A DNA stretch of 64,000 nucleotides from positions 4,415,001 to 4,479,000 of the forward strand of contig NZ_CP147020.1 of the NCBI RefSeq assembly GCF_037126435.1. Direction: 5' to 3'. The notes under the pieces were generated by a model. The model was not told the origin of the DNA. It saw only the letters and a program-made list of their open reading frames with translations, and did no database searches. The stretch is from Bernardetia sp. ABR2-2B (lineage in GTDB: Bacteria > Bacteroidota > Bacteroidia > Cytophagales > Bernardetiaceae). Positions within the stretch are counted from its first letter, which is position 1. Each line of letters opens with the position of its first letter. Shown piece after piece: positions 26,107 to 34,766 of the stretch. A program made the position numbers and the translations under genes.

Positions 26107-26225
26107 CAAAAGCATTTCAAAAAAGGTTTTGTAAAGTCTTTTTTGCAACAAAACAAGGCAGTTACTTCGTACTGCTTTCATCTAGCTTCAAAAACCACTA
26201 AAACAGTTGTCATAAATTTAATTTA

Positions 26226-27590
26226 ATGAAAAAGAATAATTTTTTATCTCGTCTCTTGATACTATCCTCAAAAAAAACTCCTTTTATTCAATCTTCTTTC
26301 TACGGTATATTATCGCTTTTTTTCTTTATGACTCTAAGTAGTTGTGAAGATGAGCCAGAACCTATCGATATAGGAGAAGAGCAACTCATAAATACCTATT
26401 TTACAGATACAGTAACCGTAAACGTTAAGGTTTTTCAACTTGATAGCGTTAATACAACAGGAAGGGTTGGAAACTCTCGTCTTTTAATAGGCTCTTTAGC
26501 TGATGAATATGTAGGTAGATATTCAGCACAAGGCTTTGCAAATATCGGACTTACTACACTTACAGAAGAGCTGCAAAATGACGCAGGAGAAACAGCTATC
26601 TATGATTCATTAGTAGGCTTTTTTCAAACGGATTACGTCTATGGAGATACATTAGCCCAAAACACAGTAGAGCTTTATGAAGTATCAGAGCTTTTTGAAG
26701 ACAAAAGCTATTATCAGTTTGACGTGCTAGAAACCTCAACTTCATCTTTAGGAAGTGCCACTTATCCAAATGATTTGGACAGCAATAAAGTATTGCGAGT
26801 TTCTCTTTCAGAAACATTTGGAAGAAGATTATTTGATTATGGAGTAGAAAATAAGTTTGAGAATGATTCTTTATTTAGAGTTTTCTCAAGAGGAATTGCT
26901 CTTAGAACTGCTTCTCCAAATACATCTATCATAGGCATCAATCCATTTGCACCTGCAACGAACTTGACTTTATATTTTCATTATCCAAGTGATACTGTTT
27001 CATCTTCTTATGACTTTGATATGCCTGTTAGTTTTTCTAATGTAGAAAGTGATTTGTCTAACTCTGCTTTATCTCCTCTGACTACGGATAATTTTGTTCT
27101 TTCTGAAAGCACAAATAATCTTGCTGCCATACAATCGGGAACAGGAATTGGTGTAAAATTAGAATTTCCATATTTAAGTGATTTAGTAAATAGTCAGAGT
27201 GTAGTTATTCAGCGTGTTGAGTTAGTTATTCCTACGTTAGAAGAAGCAATGAGTGCTAATTTTAGAGCTCCAAATCAGCTTTTGTTTGCATACGGAGATG
27301 GAGATGGTTTTTTCTATACATCAACAGGAACAATTCAGTTTTTACAATCAGAAACGGCAAATACGGGAGCTTCAATTGCTTATTCTGTACAAGGAAAGTC
27401 ATATAGCTATGCAACGATAACAAGTTATATTAATCAATTAGCAAGAGGAGGAATTCCTGAAAGTGATGGTTTGATTATACAACCTTCTGAAAATAATATT
27501 AGTGTGAATAGATTTATTTTTCCTACTCAAAAAAACACAAACAACCTTCCTGCTATTCGTTTACGTATGTATTATAGTATTGCAGAATAA
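26226..27590 (+). CDS. DUF4270 family lipoprotein
   Basis: 454 residues. The signal peptide ends in the lipobox FFMTLSSCEDEP (Cys about residue 40), so the protein is membrane-anchored, probably on the outer membrane. NTYFTDTVTVNVKVFQLDSV, SRLLIGSLADEYVGRYSAQGFANIGL and a C-terminal PAIRLRMYY are characteristic of DUF4270 proteins, which are restricted to Bacteroidota. The function is unknown. The gene lies between a glycogen-synthase-like gene and glmS, an arrangement conserved in this phylum. Confidence 0.9.
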   Translation: MKKNNFLSRLLILSSKKTPFIQSSFYGILSLFFFMTLSSCEDEPEPIDIGEEQLINTYFTDTVTVNVKVFQLDSVNTTGRVGNSRLLIGSLADEYVGRYSAQGFANIGLTTLTEELQNDAGETAIYDSLVGFFQTDYVYGDTLAQNTVELYEVSELFEDKSYYQFDVLETSTSSLGSATYPNDLDSNKVLRVSLSETFGRRLFDYGVENKFENDSLFRVFSRGIALRTASPNTSIIGINPFAPATNLTLYFHYPSDTVSSSYDFDMPVSFSNVESDLSNSALSPLTTDNFVLSESTNNLAAIQSGTGIGVKLEFPYLSDLVNSQSVVIQRVELVIPTLEEAMSANFRAPNQLLFAYGDGDGFFYTSTGTIQFLQSETANTGASIAYSVQGKSYSYATITSYINQLARGGIPESDGLIIQPSENNISVNRFIFPTQKNTNNLPAIRLRMYYSIAE

Positions 27591-27758
27591 AAGGTAAATT
27601 GAAATTTGAAAACTTATTTTTTTATAAACTGTTTTTCAAATCAAAAAAGAATTAAAATTATTCTGTAATTTGCTAGTATTAATTTATTGATACTAAAGAG
27701 TTTGCATTACTAAAACTCATTAAATTATTAAAAAATACGTCATTAAAAATACGAATTT

Positions 27759-29600
27759 ATGTGTGGAATTGTAGGTTATATCGGACAGCGTGAAGCGTAT
27801 CCCATTCTTATAAAAGGACTTAAAAGACTAGAATATCGTGGATATGATAGTTCTGGGGTAGCTTTAATGGATTCTGGTATCAATATTTATAAAAAACAAG
27901 GTAAAGTAGCTGAATTAGAGAGCTTTGCAGAAAACAAAAATAAAGAGGGAAAAGTAGGTATTGGGCATACTCGTTGGGCAACTCATGGAGAACCTAATGA
28001 CATAAATGCACACCCTCATTATTCAGGTTCTAGTCGTTTGGCTATTATCCATAACGGAATTATTGAAAATTATTCTGTCTTAAAACAAGATTTAATCAAT
28101 AAAGGACATACTTTTAAATCGGATACAGATTCAGAAGTTTTTATTCATTTTATTGAAGAAATTCAAGACCAACACAAATGTAGCTTAGAAGAAGCTGTTC
28201 GTTTGGCACTCCATAAAGTAGTGGGAGCATATGCCATTATTATTATGTCGGAAGATAGTCCTCATCAGCTTATTGCAGCAAGAAAAGGAAGTCCATTAGT
28301 AATCGGAATTGGAAAAGAACACGACGAGTTTTTTATTGCTTCTGATGCTACTCCAATTATTGAATATACAAAAGAAGTAGTTTATTTGAATGATGGCGAA
28401 ATTGCACTTCTGACAAATGACTCACTTACTATCCGAAATATTGAAGACGTTCCGACTACTCCTTATATTCATACTTTGGATATGGAATTGGAATCTATCG
28501 AAAAAGGAGGTTATGATTATTTTATGCTCAAAGAAATTTTTGAGCAACCAAAATCTATTCGTGATGCTCTTCGTGGACGACTTATTGCAGCTAATGGACA
28601 CGTAAATTTGGGAGGAATTCATAAGTATTTAGACAACCTTGTTAGTGCAAAACGCATTGTTATTGTAGCTTGTGGAACATCATGGCACGCAGGTTTGGTA
28701 GCCGAATATATCATTGAAGAGTTTGCACGTATTCCTGTTGAGGTAGAATATGCTTCTGAATTTCGTTATAGAAATCCAATTATTGAAGAAGGCGATGTAA
28801 TGATTGCTATATCTCAATCTGGAGAAACTGCCGATACACTTGCAGCTATTGAATTAGCTAAAAGTAGAGGTGCAATTATTTTTGGAGTTTGTAATGTAGT
28901 AGGTTCGTCTATTGCACGAGCAACACATGAAGGCGCATACATACATGCAGGACCTGAAATTGGTGTGGCAAGTACAAAAGCATTTACAGGACAAGTAACC
29001 GTTTTGACTTTATTAGGATTGATGTTGGCAAAAGAAAGAAAAACCCTTTCAGAAAATCAGCTAAAAGACCTTTTACGTCAATTAGAACGCATTCCTCAAA
29101 AAGTAGAACAGGCACTAAAACTAAATACTCAAATAGAAAAAATAGCAAAAGACTTTGTTAATGCTCGTAATTTCTTATATTTAGGACGTGGATATAATTT
29201 CCCTGTTGCTTTAGAAGGAGCTTTAAAATTGAAAGAAATATCCTACATACACGCAGAAGGTTATCCTGCTGCTGAAATGAAACACGGTCCTATTGCGCTT
29301 ATAGATGAAGAAATGCCTGTTGTAGTTATTGCAACTCGTGATAATTCATATGATAAAATTTTATCAAATATTGAAGAAGTAAAAGCAAGGCGAGGAAAAG
29401 TAATTGCTGTCGTAACGGAAGGCGATGCAGCTATTCCTAAAAAGGTAGATTATGTGATTGAAGTTCCAAGTACGCACGATGCTTTTATGCCTTTGGTCTC
29501 AGTTATTCCTCTTCAGCTTTTATCATATCATGTTGCTCTTATGCGTGGTTGTAATGTCGACCAGCCTAGAAATTTGGCTAAATCTGTTACGGTAGAATAA
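27759..29600 (+). CDS. glmS: Glutamine-fructose-6-phosphate aminotransferase (isomerizing)
   Basis: 613 residues, full length. The N-terminal class II glutamine amidotransferase domain starts MCGIVGYIGQ, with catalytic Cys2 after Met removal, plus GHTRWATHGEPNDINAHPH and IHNGIIENY. Two SIS sugar-isomerase domains follow (VACGTSWHAGLVAEYIIEE, AISQSGETADTLAA, LGRGYNFPVALEGALKLKEI) and the C-terminus is QPRNLAKSVTVE. It makes glucosamine-6-phosphate, the entry point to peptidoglycan and LPS amino sugars. No glmS ribozyme is visible upstream. Confidence 0.98.
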   Translation: MCGIVGYIGQREAYPILIKGLKRLEYRGYDSSGVALMDSGINIYKKQGKVAELESFAENKNKEGKVGIGHTRWATHGEPNDINAHPHYSGSSRLAIIHNGIIENYSVLKQDLINKGHTFKSDTDSEVFIHFIEEIQDQHKCSLEEAVRLALHKVVGAYAIIIMSEDSPHQLIAARKGSPLVIGIGKEHDEFFIASDATPIIEYTKEVVYLNDGEIALLTNDSLTIRNIEDVPTTPYIHTLDMELESIEKGGYDYFMLKEIFEQPKSIRDALRGRLIAANGHVNLGGIHKYLDNLVSAKRIVIVACGTSWHAGLVAEYIIEEFARIPVEVEYASEFRYRNPIIEEGDVMIAISQSGETADTLAAIELAKSRGAIIFGVCNVVGSSIARATHEGAYIHAGPEIGVASTKAFTGQVTVLTLLGLMLAKERKTLSENQLKDLLRQLERIPQKVEQALKLNTQIEKIAKDFVNARNFLYLGRGYNFPVALEGALKLKEISYIHAEGYPAAEMKHGPIALIDEEMPVVVIATRDNSYDKILSNIEEVKARRGKVIAVVTEGDAAIPKKVDYVIEVPSTHDAFMPLVSVIPLQLLSYHVALMRGCNVDQPRNLAKSVTVE

Positions 29601-29655
29601 ATAATAAATTTAGAAATCAGATTTTAAAAATTAGAATGAAATAAAATTCAAAGCC

Positions 29656-29693
29656 AAAAACTCTTTCATTATTTAATAGTGGAAGAGTTTTTT
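29656..29693 (+). terminator. Terminator after glmS
   Basis: AAAACTCTT pairs with AAGAGTTTT across a loop of about 15 nt, followed by a T-run. Confidence 0.65.
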
Positions 29694-29732
29694 GTATCTA
29701 AAATAAATTTTAGATACGCTGGTCTTCAATTC

Positions 29733-29762
29733 ATTCTCTGTGTTCTCTGTAACTCTGTGTTT
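29733..29762. repeat. 30-bp dispersed repeat (copy 1)
   Basis: The stretch ATTCTCTGTGTTCTCTGTAA and its continuation to 29762 is, with one mismatch, the reverse complement of 50170-50199. Short CACAGAG-type repeats of this sort are widespread in intergenic DNA of many bacteria. Confidence 0.75.
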
Positions 29763-29879
29763 AAAAATTGTATTTATTCGCATTTCCTTCTAAATTCTTA
29801 AATCTAAATTCTAAATTTATTTCCTTTGGCAAGTAAATTGAAAATAGAATAGATAGTTACATCAAAAAACAATGCAATT

Positions 29880-31160
29880 ATGAAAAAAATAATTTTATTT
29901 GTAGGATTTATATTTATAGGACTTTTTAGTTTGCCTAAAAACTCTTTTGCTCAATGTGATGAATTCAAAAAATGGATTCCAGAATGGAAACAACAAAAAT
30001 ATAATTCAGCTAATTCTGCACAATCTGCTAATTATTTGAATAAAGAAGAAAAACAATTTTATTATTTTCTCAATTTGATGCGCCTTAATCCACCACTTTT
30101 TGCAGAAACTTTTTTAGATAAATGTACAGACTGGAATAAAGCAAACTCACTAGGATATGTTGTGATGTTTGGAAAAGATATAGAGAAACTATCAAACGAA
30201 CTTAAAAGAATACGTCCTCTTTCTATCATTTCTCCGATGAGAGAAGAATGTATTTTGGCTAATTGCTACAACAAAAATGAAGAATGTAAAAACTTTCAAG
30301 TAAGTGGAACGTCCTCTTCTATGTATTATGAAAATACAGGAATGAGACTTTTGATGTCAATTCTGAAATCTCAATCTAATAATCAAGCAAAACAGATTTT
30401 ACTTTCTAATAAAACTGGTTTTTTCGGAATTTCTATTCTCCCAACACTCAAAAAAGGAGAAACTTCAGCTCGTCTCACAAAATTTGATAGAAAAGTATTA
30501 GAAATCAAAGAAAATCAAAGTGGCGATGAAATTATAGAAAACTACACAGAAAATGTAACTGAATCAAATGAAACTTTAGATATTATACCCTATGAAAAAG
30601 AATTTCAGCAAGTAGTACCAGAATGGAAAAGTTCAAAGTATAATATTGCCTATACAGCTCAAAACACAGATTATCTGACAGAAAATGAAAAATTAGTTTA
30701 TTATTATCTCAATTTGGCTCGTCTAAATCCTCCACTTTTTGCAGAAACATTTATACGTAAATATACAAAATGGAACTCTCATGAAGATTTGAGTTTGTCG
30801 GATTACTACACAGGGTCGCTCTACAAAACCTTGAAAAATATGCAGCCTGTGGGTGTTCTTTACCCTCAAAAAGACTTGTTTGTTAGTGCGAGATGCCACG
30901 CTGTTTCATCAGGAAAAAAAGGATATGTCGGACACGAACGACTATCAAACTCAGGTTGTAAAGCTAAATTCGCTGGTGAGTGTTGTTCTTATGGTCAGTT
31001 TGATGCCCTTGAAATTGTGATGCAATTACTCATCGATTCGGGTGTACCAAGTTTAGGACACAGAAAAATTTGCCTTAGTGGAAGCTACAAAACATTAGGA
31101 GTTTCGGTTCAACCTCACAAGACCTATCGATTTAATAGCGTTTTGGATTTTGGTAGATAG
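29880..31160 (+). CDS. Secreted protein with two CAP/SCP-like repeats, the first degenerate
   Basis: 426 residues with a signal peptide (about 1-25). Two homologous halves are visible: each starts with (V/I)PEWK..KYN.A..AQ..(N)YL..EEK/ENEK, followed by YY.LNL.RLNPPLFAETF and a KW/DWN motif (about 34-85 and 240-295). Only the second half continues into a recognisable CAP domain: GHERLSNSGCKAKFAGECCSYG, then IVMQLLIDSGVPSLGHRKICL and LGVSVQPH, with the conserved His/Glu positions. CAP proteins are secreted and often bind lipids or sterols. The first half has lost these motifs. It is a single gene. Confidence 0.8.
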   Translation: MKKIILFVGFIFIGLFSLPKNSFAQCDEFKKWIPEWKQQKYNSANSAQSANYLNKEEKQFYYFLNLMRLNPPLFAETFLDKCTDWNKANSLGYVVMFGKDIEKLSNELKRIRPLSIISPMREECILANCYNKNEECKNFQVSGTSSSMYYENTGMRLLMSILKSQSNNQAKQILLSNKTGFFGISILPTLKKGETSARLTKFDRKVLEIKENQSGDEIIENYTENVTESNETLDIIPYEKEFQQVVPEWKSSKYNIAYTAQNTDYLTENEKLVYYYLNLARLNPPLFAETFIRKYTKWNSHEDLSLSDYYTGSLYKTLKNMQPVGVLYPQKDLFVSARCHAVSSGKKGYVGHERLSNSGCKAKFAGECCSYGQFDALEIVMQLLIDSGVPSLGHRKICLSGSYKTLGVSVQPHKTYRFNSVLDFGR

Positions 31161-31407
31161 ACTAAAATGTAATATTGTCCTATTTTTATCTTAGCTGTGT
31201 GAAAGCGTTTTATGAAAGTAAAAAAAACATGATACTATAAATAGTGGCATGTTTGTATAGTTGTACTTATTGTTATTTAGAAAGATTAGCTAAAAGAGCT
31301 TTATTAAGTCTATAAGTACCTTAGTTAAGACTTTTTTGTCAAAAATAATTGACTCAATGCTATTTAAAGCTTATTTACAGAAATAAGATATTGTATTGAA
31401 TAAAATA
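31161..31407. other. Spacer, nothing recognised
   Basis: AT-rich DNA after the CAP gene. No reading frame of note, no clear terminator. Confidence 0.4.
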
Positions 31408-31587
31408 TCAACCCCCACAGCCCAACAAACGATTGTAACGTTCTCTAGCTTCTGCTCTCAAGTCTTCTTGTTCTTCATCTGAGAGTTCTTTGATTTTCTC
31501 TTTTGAATTTTCAATATGTTTTGTGTCTTTATTAGTAGAGTTTTCTGTATCTAAACTTTCTGCTTTTTTTGTCTCTTGCTTTTTCAT
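31408..31587 (-). CDS. Small charged protein ending in GCGG
   Basis: 59 codons. The product starts MKKQETKKAESLDTEN, is very rich in Lys and Glu, has a helical segment (about 28-52, ELSDEEQEDLRAEARERYN) and ends RLLGCGG. The frame is open for its whole length and looks protein-like, with an ATG start. The single Cys and the terminal Gly-Gly are striking. It could be a small regulatory or scaffold protein, or a leader-type peptide. No family is recognised. No modification gene lies next to it. Confidence 0.55.
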   Translation of the reverse strand: MKKQETKKAESLDTENSTNKDTKHIENSKEKIKELSDEEQEDLRAEARERYNRLLGCGG

Positions 31588-31755
31588 ATTTGCAAATGTT
31601 TTGAGTTACTTTTTAAATTGATTTACGATTAATTCGACAGATTTGTTCTAAAACAAGAAATTACGCTCTATTATTATCCTGCCTTTTATCATACAACCGA
31701 TAGCTTGGCGAAGCCAAATCATATAAATCACTTGCCAATCAGTTACAAAATTCAT
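31588..31755. other. Short spacer with a small hairpin
   Basis: Contains TTGGCGAAGCCAA (about 31704-31716), a hairpin of 5-bp arms, and a 17-bp stretch (31725-31741) also present at 50358-50374. No gene is seen. Confidence 0.4.
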
Positions 31756-32499
31756 TTACTGCAATTTCTGCCAAATATCTTCATAATCTTGTGGTTTTTC
31801 TATGATAGAATAAATTTTTTCTGCTACAAATTCAGGACTAGCAAGTTGATTATTATTTTTTAATTCCTTGAAGTATTCTACACTTGAAAACTCGTTTTCT
31901 GTTGTTTTTCTAATTTCTCCTTGCATATTTGTATCCACTACACCTACCGAAATATTGAAAATCTGAGTATTTTGGTTCAGTATTTTTTCTTCTTCTTTTA
32001 CTACTTCTGCAAAAAGATTCAGACCTGCTTTCGAAGCACAGTAAGCACTCCACCCATCAATCGGACGCTTTCCAGCACCAGAAGAAACATTAATAATTAC
32101 TTTTTCTATGTTTCCAAAAGTTTGATTATCAAAAGTATGCAAAAACTCATTCATCAAAACAAAAGGAGCAATCGTATTGATATTTATTGTCTTGACAATA
32201 TCTTGACTAGGAATTTTGCCTACATGCCCTACTTGTCCTAAAGTTCCTGCATTATTTATCAAAACAACTTTATCAATTTTATTTTTTATTCGCTTTTCTA
32301 AATCTATCTTTCCAAAAAAACCAATTAGTTCATCTATTTCTGATAAATCAAATGTATGATGTTTGTAATTTCCGTGATGAATAGCTTGGTTACGAGAAAC
32401 TCCTTCTACCAAAACGTTATTTTCAGTTGATAAAATATGATTTGTAAGTGCATAACCGATTCCACTGCTTGTGCCTGTGATAAAATAAAGGGTCGTCAT
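31756..32499 (-). CDS. Short-chain dehydrogenase/reductase
   Basis: 247 residues, normal for a classical SDR. The cofactor loop is ITGTSSGIGYAL (about 8-18), NNAGTLGQVG stabilises the core, and the catalytic residues appear in IINVSSGAGKRPIDGWSAYCASKAGL (Ser, then Y-x3-K). A Tyr-Cys-Ala-Ser-Lys context and the sequence EGVSRN suggest a sepiapterin-reductase-like or NADP-dependent member. The substrate is unknown. Confidence 0.9.
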   Translation of the reverse strand: MTTLYFITGTSSGIGYALTNHILSTENNVLVEGVSRNQAIHHGNYKHHTFDLSEIDELIGFFGKIDLEKRIKNKIDKVVLINNAGTLGQVGHVGKIPSQDIVKTININTIAPFVLMNEFLHTFDNQTFGNIEKVIINVSSGAGKRPIDGWSAYCASKAGLNLFAEVVKEEEKILNQNTQIFNISVGVVDTNMQGEIRKTTENEFSSVEYFKELKNNNQLASPEFVAEKIYSIIEKPQDYEDIWQKLQ

Positions 32500-32534
32500 T
32501 ATATATTTGTTTTGCTAGATTATGTAGAATAAAA

Positions 32535-32563
32535 AAAGTAATTCCATTTAGTAGAATTACTTT
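32535..32563 (-). terminator. Terminator after kdsA
   Basis: AAAGTAATTC (32535-32544) pairs with GAATTACTTT (32554-32563); on the minus strand it is followed by a T7 run. Confidence 0.65.
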
Positions 32564-32602
32564 AAAGACTTTTTGTTTTACTAATTACAAAAAGGAATTT
32601 TC

Positions 32603-33394
32603 TTATATCATAATGTGATTAAAAGTTTCTTTCAATACCGTTTCCATATTTTCTAGCTCAACCATATTAGGACCATCAGAAAGAGCATTATTAGGGTTGG
32701 GGTGCGTTTCCATAAAAAATCCTTTTACTCCCATCGCAGCTGCTGCCTTTGAGAAATAAGGAATATATTCTCTATTTCCTCCAGTTGTTCCGTTGTTGGC
32801 ACTTGGCTTTTGAACCGAATGCGTTACGTCCATCACAACAGGATAACCCATTTCTTTCATATCAATAATATTTCTAAAATCAACAACAAGATTATGATTT
32901 CCAAAACTTGTTCCACGCTCTGTAAGCATAATTTGTTTGTTTCCTGTGCTTTCTACTTTCTTTGCAGGATAAACCATATCTCTACCTGTCAGAAATTGCG
33001 CTTTTTTGATATTTACAATTTTTCCAGTTTCTCCTGATTTTAATAATAAATCAGTTTGGCGACACAAAAAAGCAGGGATTTGGAGAATATCAACCACTTC
33101 GGCTGCTATTTCAGCTTGATAGGCTTCATGAATATCAGTTGTAATCGGAATTTGATATTTATTTTTGATTTTGGCTAAGGCTTCTAATCCTTTTTCTAGT
33201 CCAGGCCCTCGGAAAGATTCCATCGAAGTACGGTTAGCTTTATCAAAAGAGGCTTTAAAAATATAAAGAAAGCCCATTTTTTTAGAAAGTTCGACCATGT
33301 GTTCGGCTACTTCGAAGAGCAACTCTTCATTTTCGATTACACAAGGACCAGCAATAAGGAAAGTTTCTTTTTGTAGGCGTTCGTAGAGTGTCAT
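32603..33394 (-). CDS. kdsA: 3-deoxy-8-phosphooctulonate synthase
   Basis: 263 residues from ATG 33394 (MTLYERLQKETFLIAGPCVIEN). A TTG-started extension of 22 hydrophobic residues is unlike the family and rejected. Diagnostic sequences are AGPCVIENEELL, IFKASFDKANRTS, ITTDIHEAYQA, QIPAFLCRQTDLL, MLTERGTSFG, VMDVTHSVQKPS and FFMETHPNP. The enzyme condenses arabinose-5-phosphate with phosphoenolpyruvate to make KDO-8-phosphate for lipopolysaccharide. The heptosyltransferase at 36709 serves the same product. Confidence 0.96.
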   Translation of the reverse strand: MTLYERLQKETFLIAGPCVIENEELLFEVAEHMVELSKKMGFLYIFKASFDKANRTSMESFRGPGLEKGLEALAKIKNKYQIPITTDIHEAYQAEIAAEVVDILQIPAFLCRQTDLLLKSGETGKIVNIKKAQFLTGRDMVYPAKKVESTGNKQIMLTERGTSFGNHNLVVDFRNIIDMKEMGYPVVMDVTHSVQKPSANNGTTGGNREYIPYFSKAAAAMGVKGFFMETHPNPNNALSDGPNMVELENMETVLKETFNHIMI

Positions 33395-33526
33395 AGTTTT
33401 GTGTTTTTGGAGAAGGTTCAATAAGTACAAAAGTACAAAAAATAAAAATTGCCTATTCAAAAACTTTAGCTTGAGGTTGTTTGAAATAAAAGTTTATACC
33501 TATTTGCTTTTTATTCAATTGAGAAA

Positions 33527-34150
33527 CTAATCAGCAAAAATAATATCCAAGTCCATTGTCAAATCTGGTAAATAGACAGAAGTAATGTGTTCATTTTCTA
33601 CAAAAGTCTTCTGATAAACATACTTTTCTATTCCTTTTACATTTTCTAAAAAAAACTGCTGAATTGTCTTTTCTGTCGGACGAACAAGCCAATACTCCTG
33701 TACTCCGTTTTCTTCATAGAGTTCGAACTTATCCTTTACATCTCGTTTTGCGTTGCTAGACAAGATTTCAATAATCAGATTGGGCGAACCTTTACAGCCT
33801 CTGTCATCTAGCTTTTCCAAATCACAAATGATAGACAAATCTGGCTGCACGACTGTGTAAATTTCCTTGTCTGTCTTTCCTTCTAACTGCTTTTCAGTAA
33901 GTGATGGATTTTTTAGAAGGCGAACATCAAAAGGAGCAGGATATACTTTACAGCCACGCTGGTTTTCTTGTAAATAATTGAAAAGCAGACCACTAAAGCG
34001 TAAGGAAAGTTCTTGATGCATCCTATTTGGAGCAGACATTGGAAATATTTTTCCTTTTATAAGTTCTACAAACTCATCAAATTTCCATGTCAGATAATCT
34101 GCGTAAGAGTATGTTTTATCAAAATCTAACTGGTCTAGTGAAGTTATCAT
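33527..34150 (-). CDS. Uma2 (DUF820) family nuclease-fold protein
   Basis: 207 residues. FVELIKGKIFPMSAPNRMHQELSLRF and VVQPDLSIIC with PNLIIEILSSNAKRDVKDKFELYEENGVQEYWLVRP are the standard Uma2 motifs; the VxPDxx and E-I-L-S residues form a PD-(D/E)xK-like site. The family is abundant in bacteria with large genomes and its biological role is not settled. It is a single gene. The QPD...EIL spacing is normal, so the site is presumably intact. Confidence 0.9.
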   Translation of the reverse strand: MITSLDQLDFDKTYSYADYLTWKFDEFVELIKGKIFPMSAPNRMHQELSLRFSGLLFNYLQENQRGCKVYPAPFDVRLLKNPSLTEKQLEGKTDKEIYTVVQPDLSIICDLEKLDDRGCKGSPNLIIEILSSNAKRDVKDKFELYEENGVQEYWLVRPTEKTIQQFFLENVKGIEKYVYQKTFVENEHITSVYLPDLTMDLDIIFAD

Positions 34151-34245
34151 AATTTTTTGATTATCTTTTCTCTATAAACGCAGCTTTTGAACTAATGGTT
34201 TTGGAGAGGTTATGTAGTGCCACAGAACACTGTTTTGTTCTTTTA

Positions 34246-34680
34246 TTAGTTTGCCAAGTTATTTATCTTCTTTAAAAAAGGTATAATATCCTCTTTAATA
34301 CCTGCTATGAACCAAGGAACTAAAAGAAATGCAAAGAATAAATAAACAGGTATTAGAATAAATGGCGAAACATATTTATAGGGTACTGCTTTTTTAGGGT
34401 TTTTGCTAAAATGAGATATTAAAATAGTGTCTCCTTTTTGATAATATCCATAAGAAGCAGTATCAAAGTGAAAATATTTCTTATACGTATGTCCTTTATA
34501 TTCGTAAGAAGCTCTTAAAGATTGTCTATAATATCTATCTCCATGCATTACAACTGCTTTGCTAACAGTAGTATCATAAACGATAGACCTCGTAGGGTCA
34601 AACTCCTGTAGTAAAAACACACCAGCTATTAAAGATAAAATAGGTATAATTAATCTAAATATTTTGTTGAGAACTTCCAT
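34246..34680 (-). CDS. Small membrane protein, DUF3592-like
   Basis: 144 residues from ATG 34680 (MEVLNKIFRLIIPILSLIAG). An upstream extension to 34788 would overlap the M61 gene and is rejected. Two membrane segments (about 7-24 and 108-132) bracket an extracytoplasmic domain containing RASYEYKGHTYKKYFHFDT and GDTILISHFSKNPKKAVPYK, the layout of DUF3592 proteins. The protein at 37815 has a similar plan. The function is unknown. Confidence 0.65.
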   Translation of the reverse strand: MEVLNKIFRLIIPILSLIAGVFLLQEFDPTRSIVYDTTVSKAVVMHGDRYYRQSLRASYEYKGHTYKKYFHFDTASYGYYQKGDTILISHFSKNPKKAVPYKYVSPFILIPVYLFFAFLLVPWFIAGIKEDIIPFLKKINNLAN

Positions 34681-34766
34681 TTTGATTTCTGTAATTGATT
34701 TTCTTTTGTAAAACTGGATATAAAAAAATAGATTCAAACATCTATGCTTGAATCTATTTTTCAAGC

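Noticed and set aside
27601-27758. glmS ribozyme or riboswitch upstream of glmS
   Set aside because: The 158-bp leader is AT-rich with no GC-rich core of a ribozyme; such ribozymes are typical of Firmicutes.
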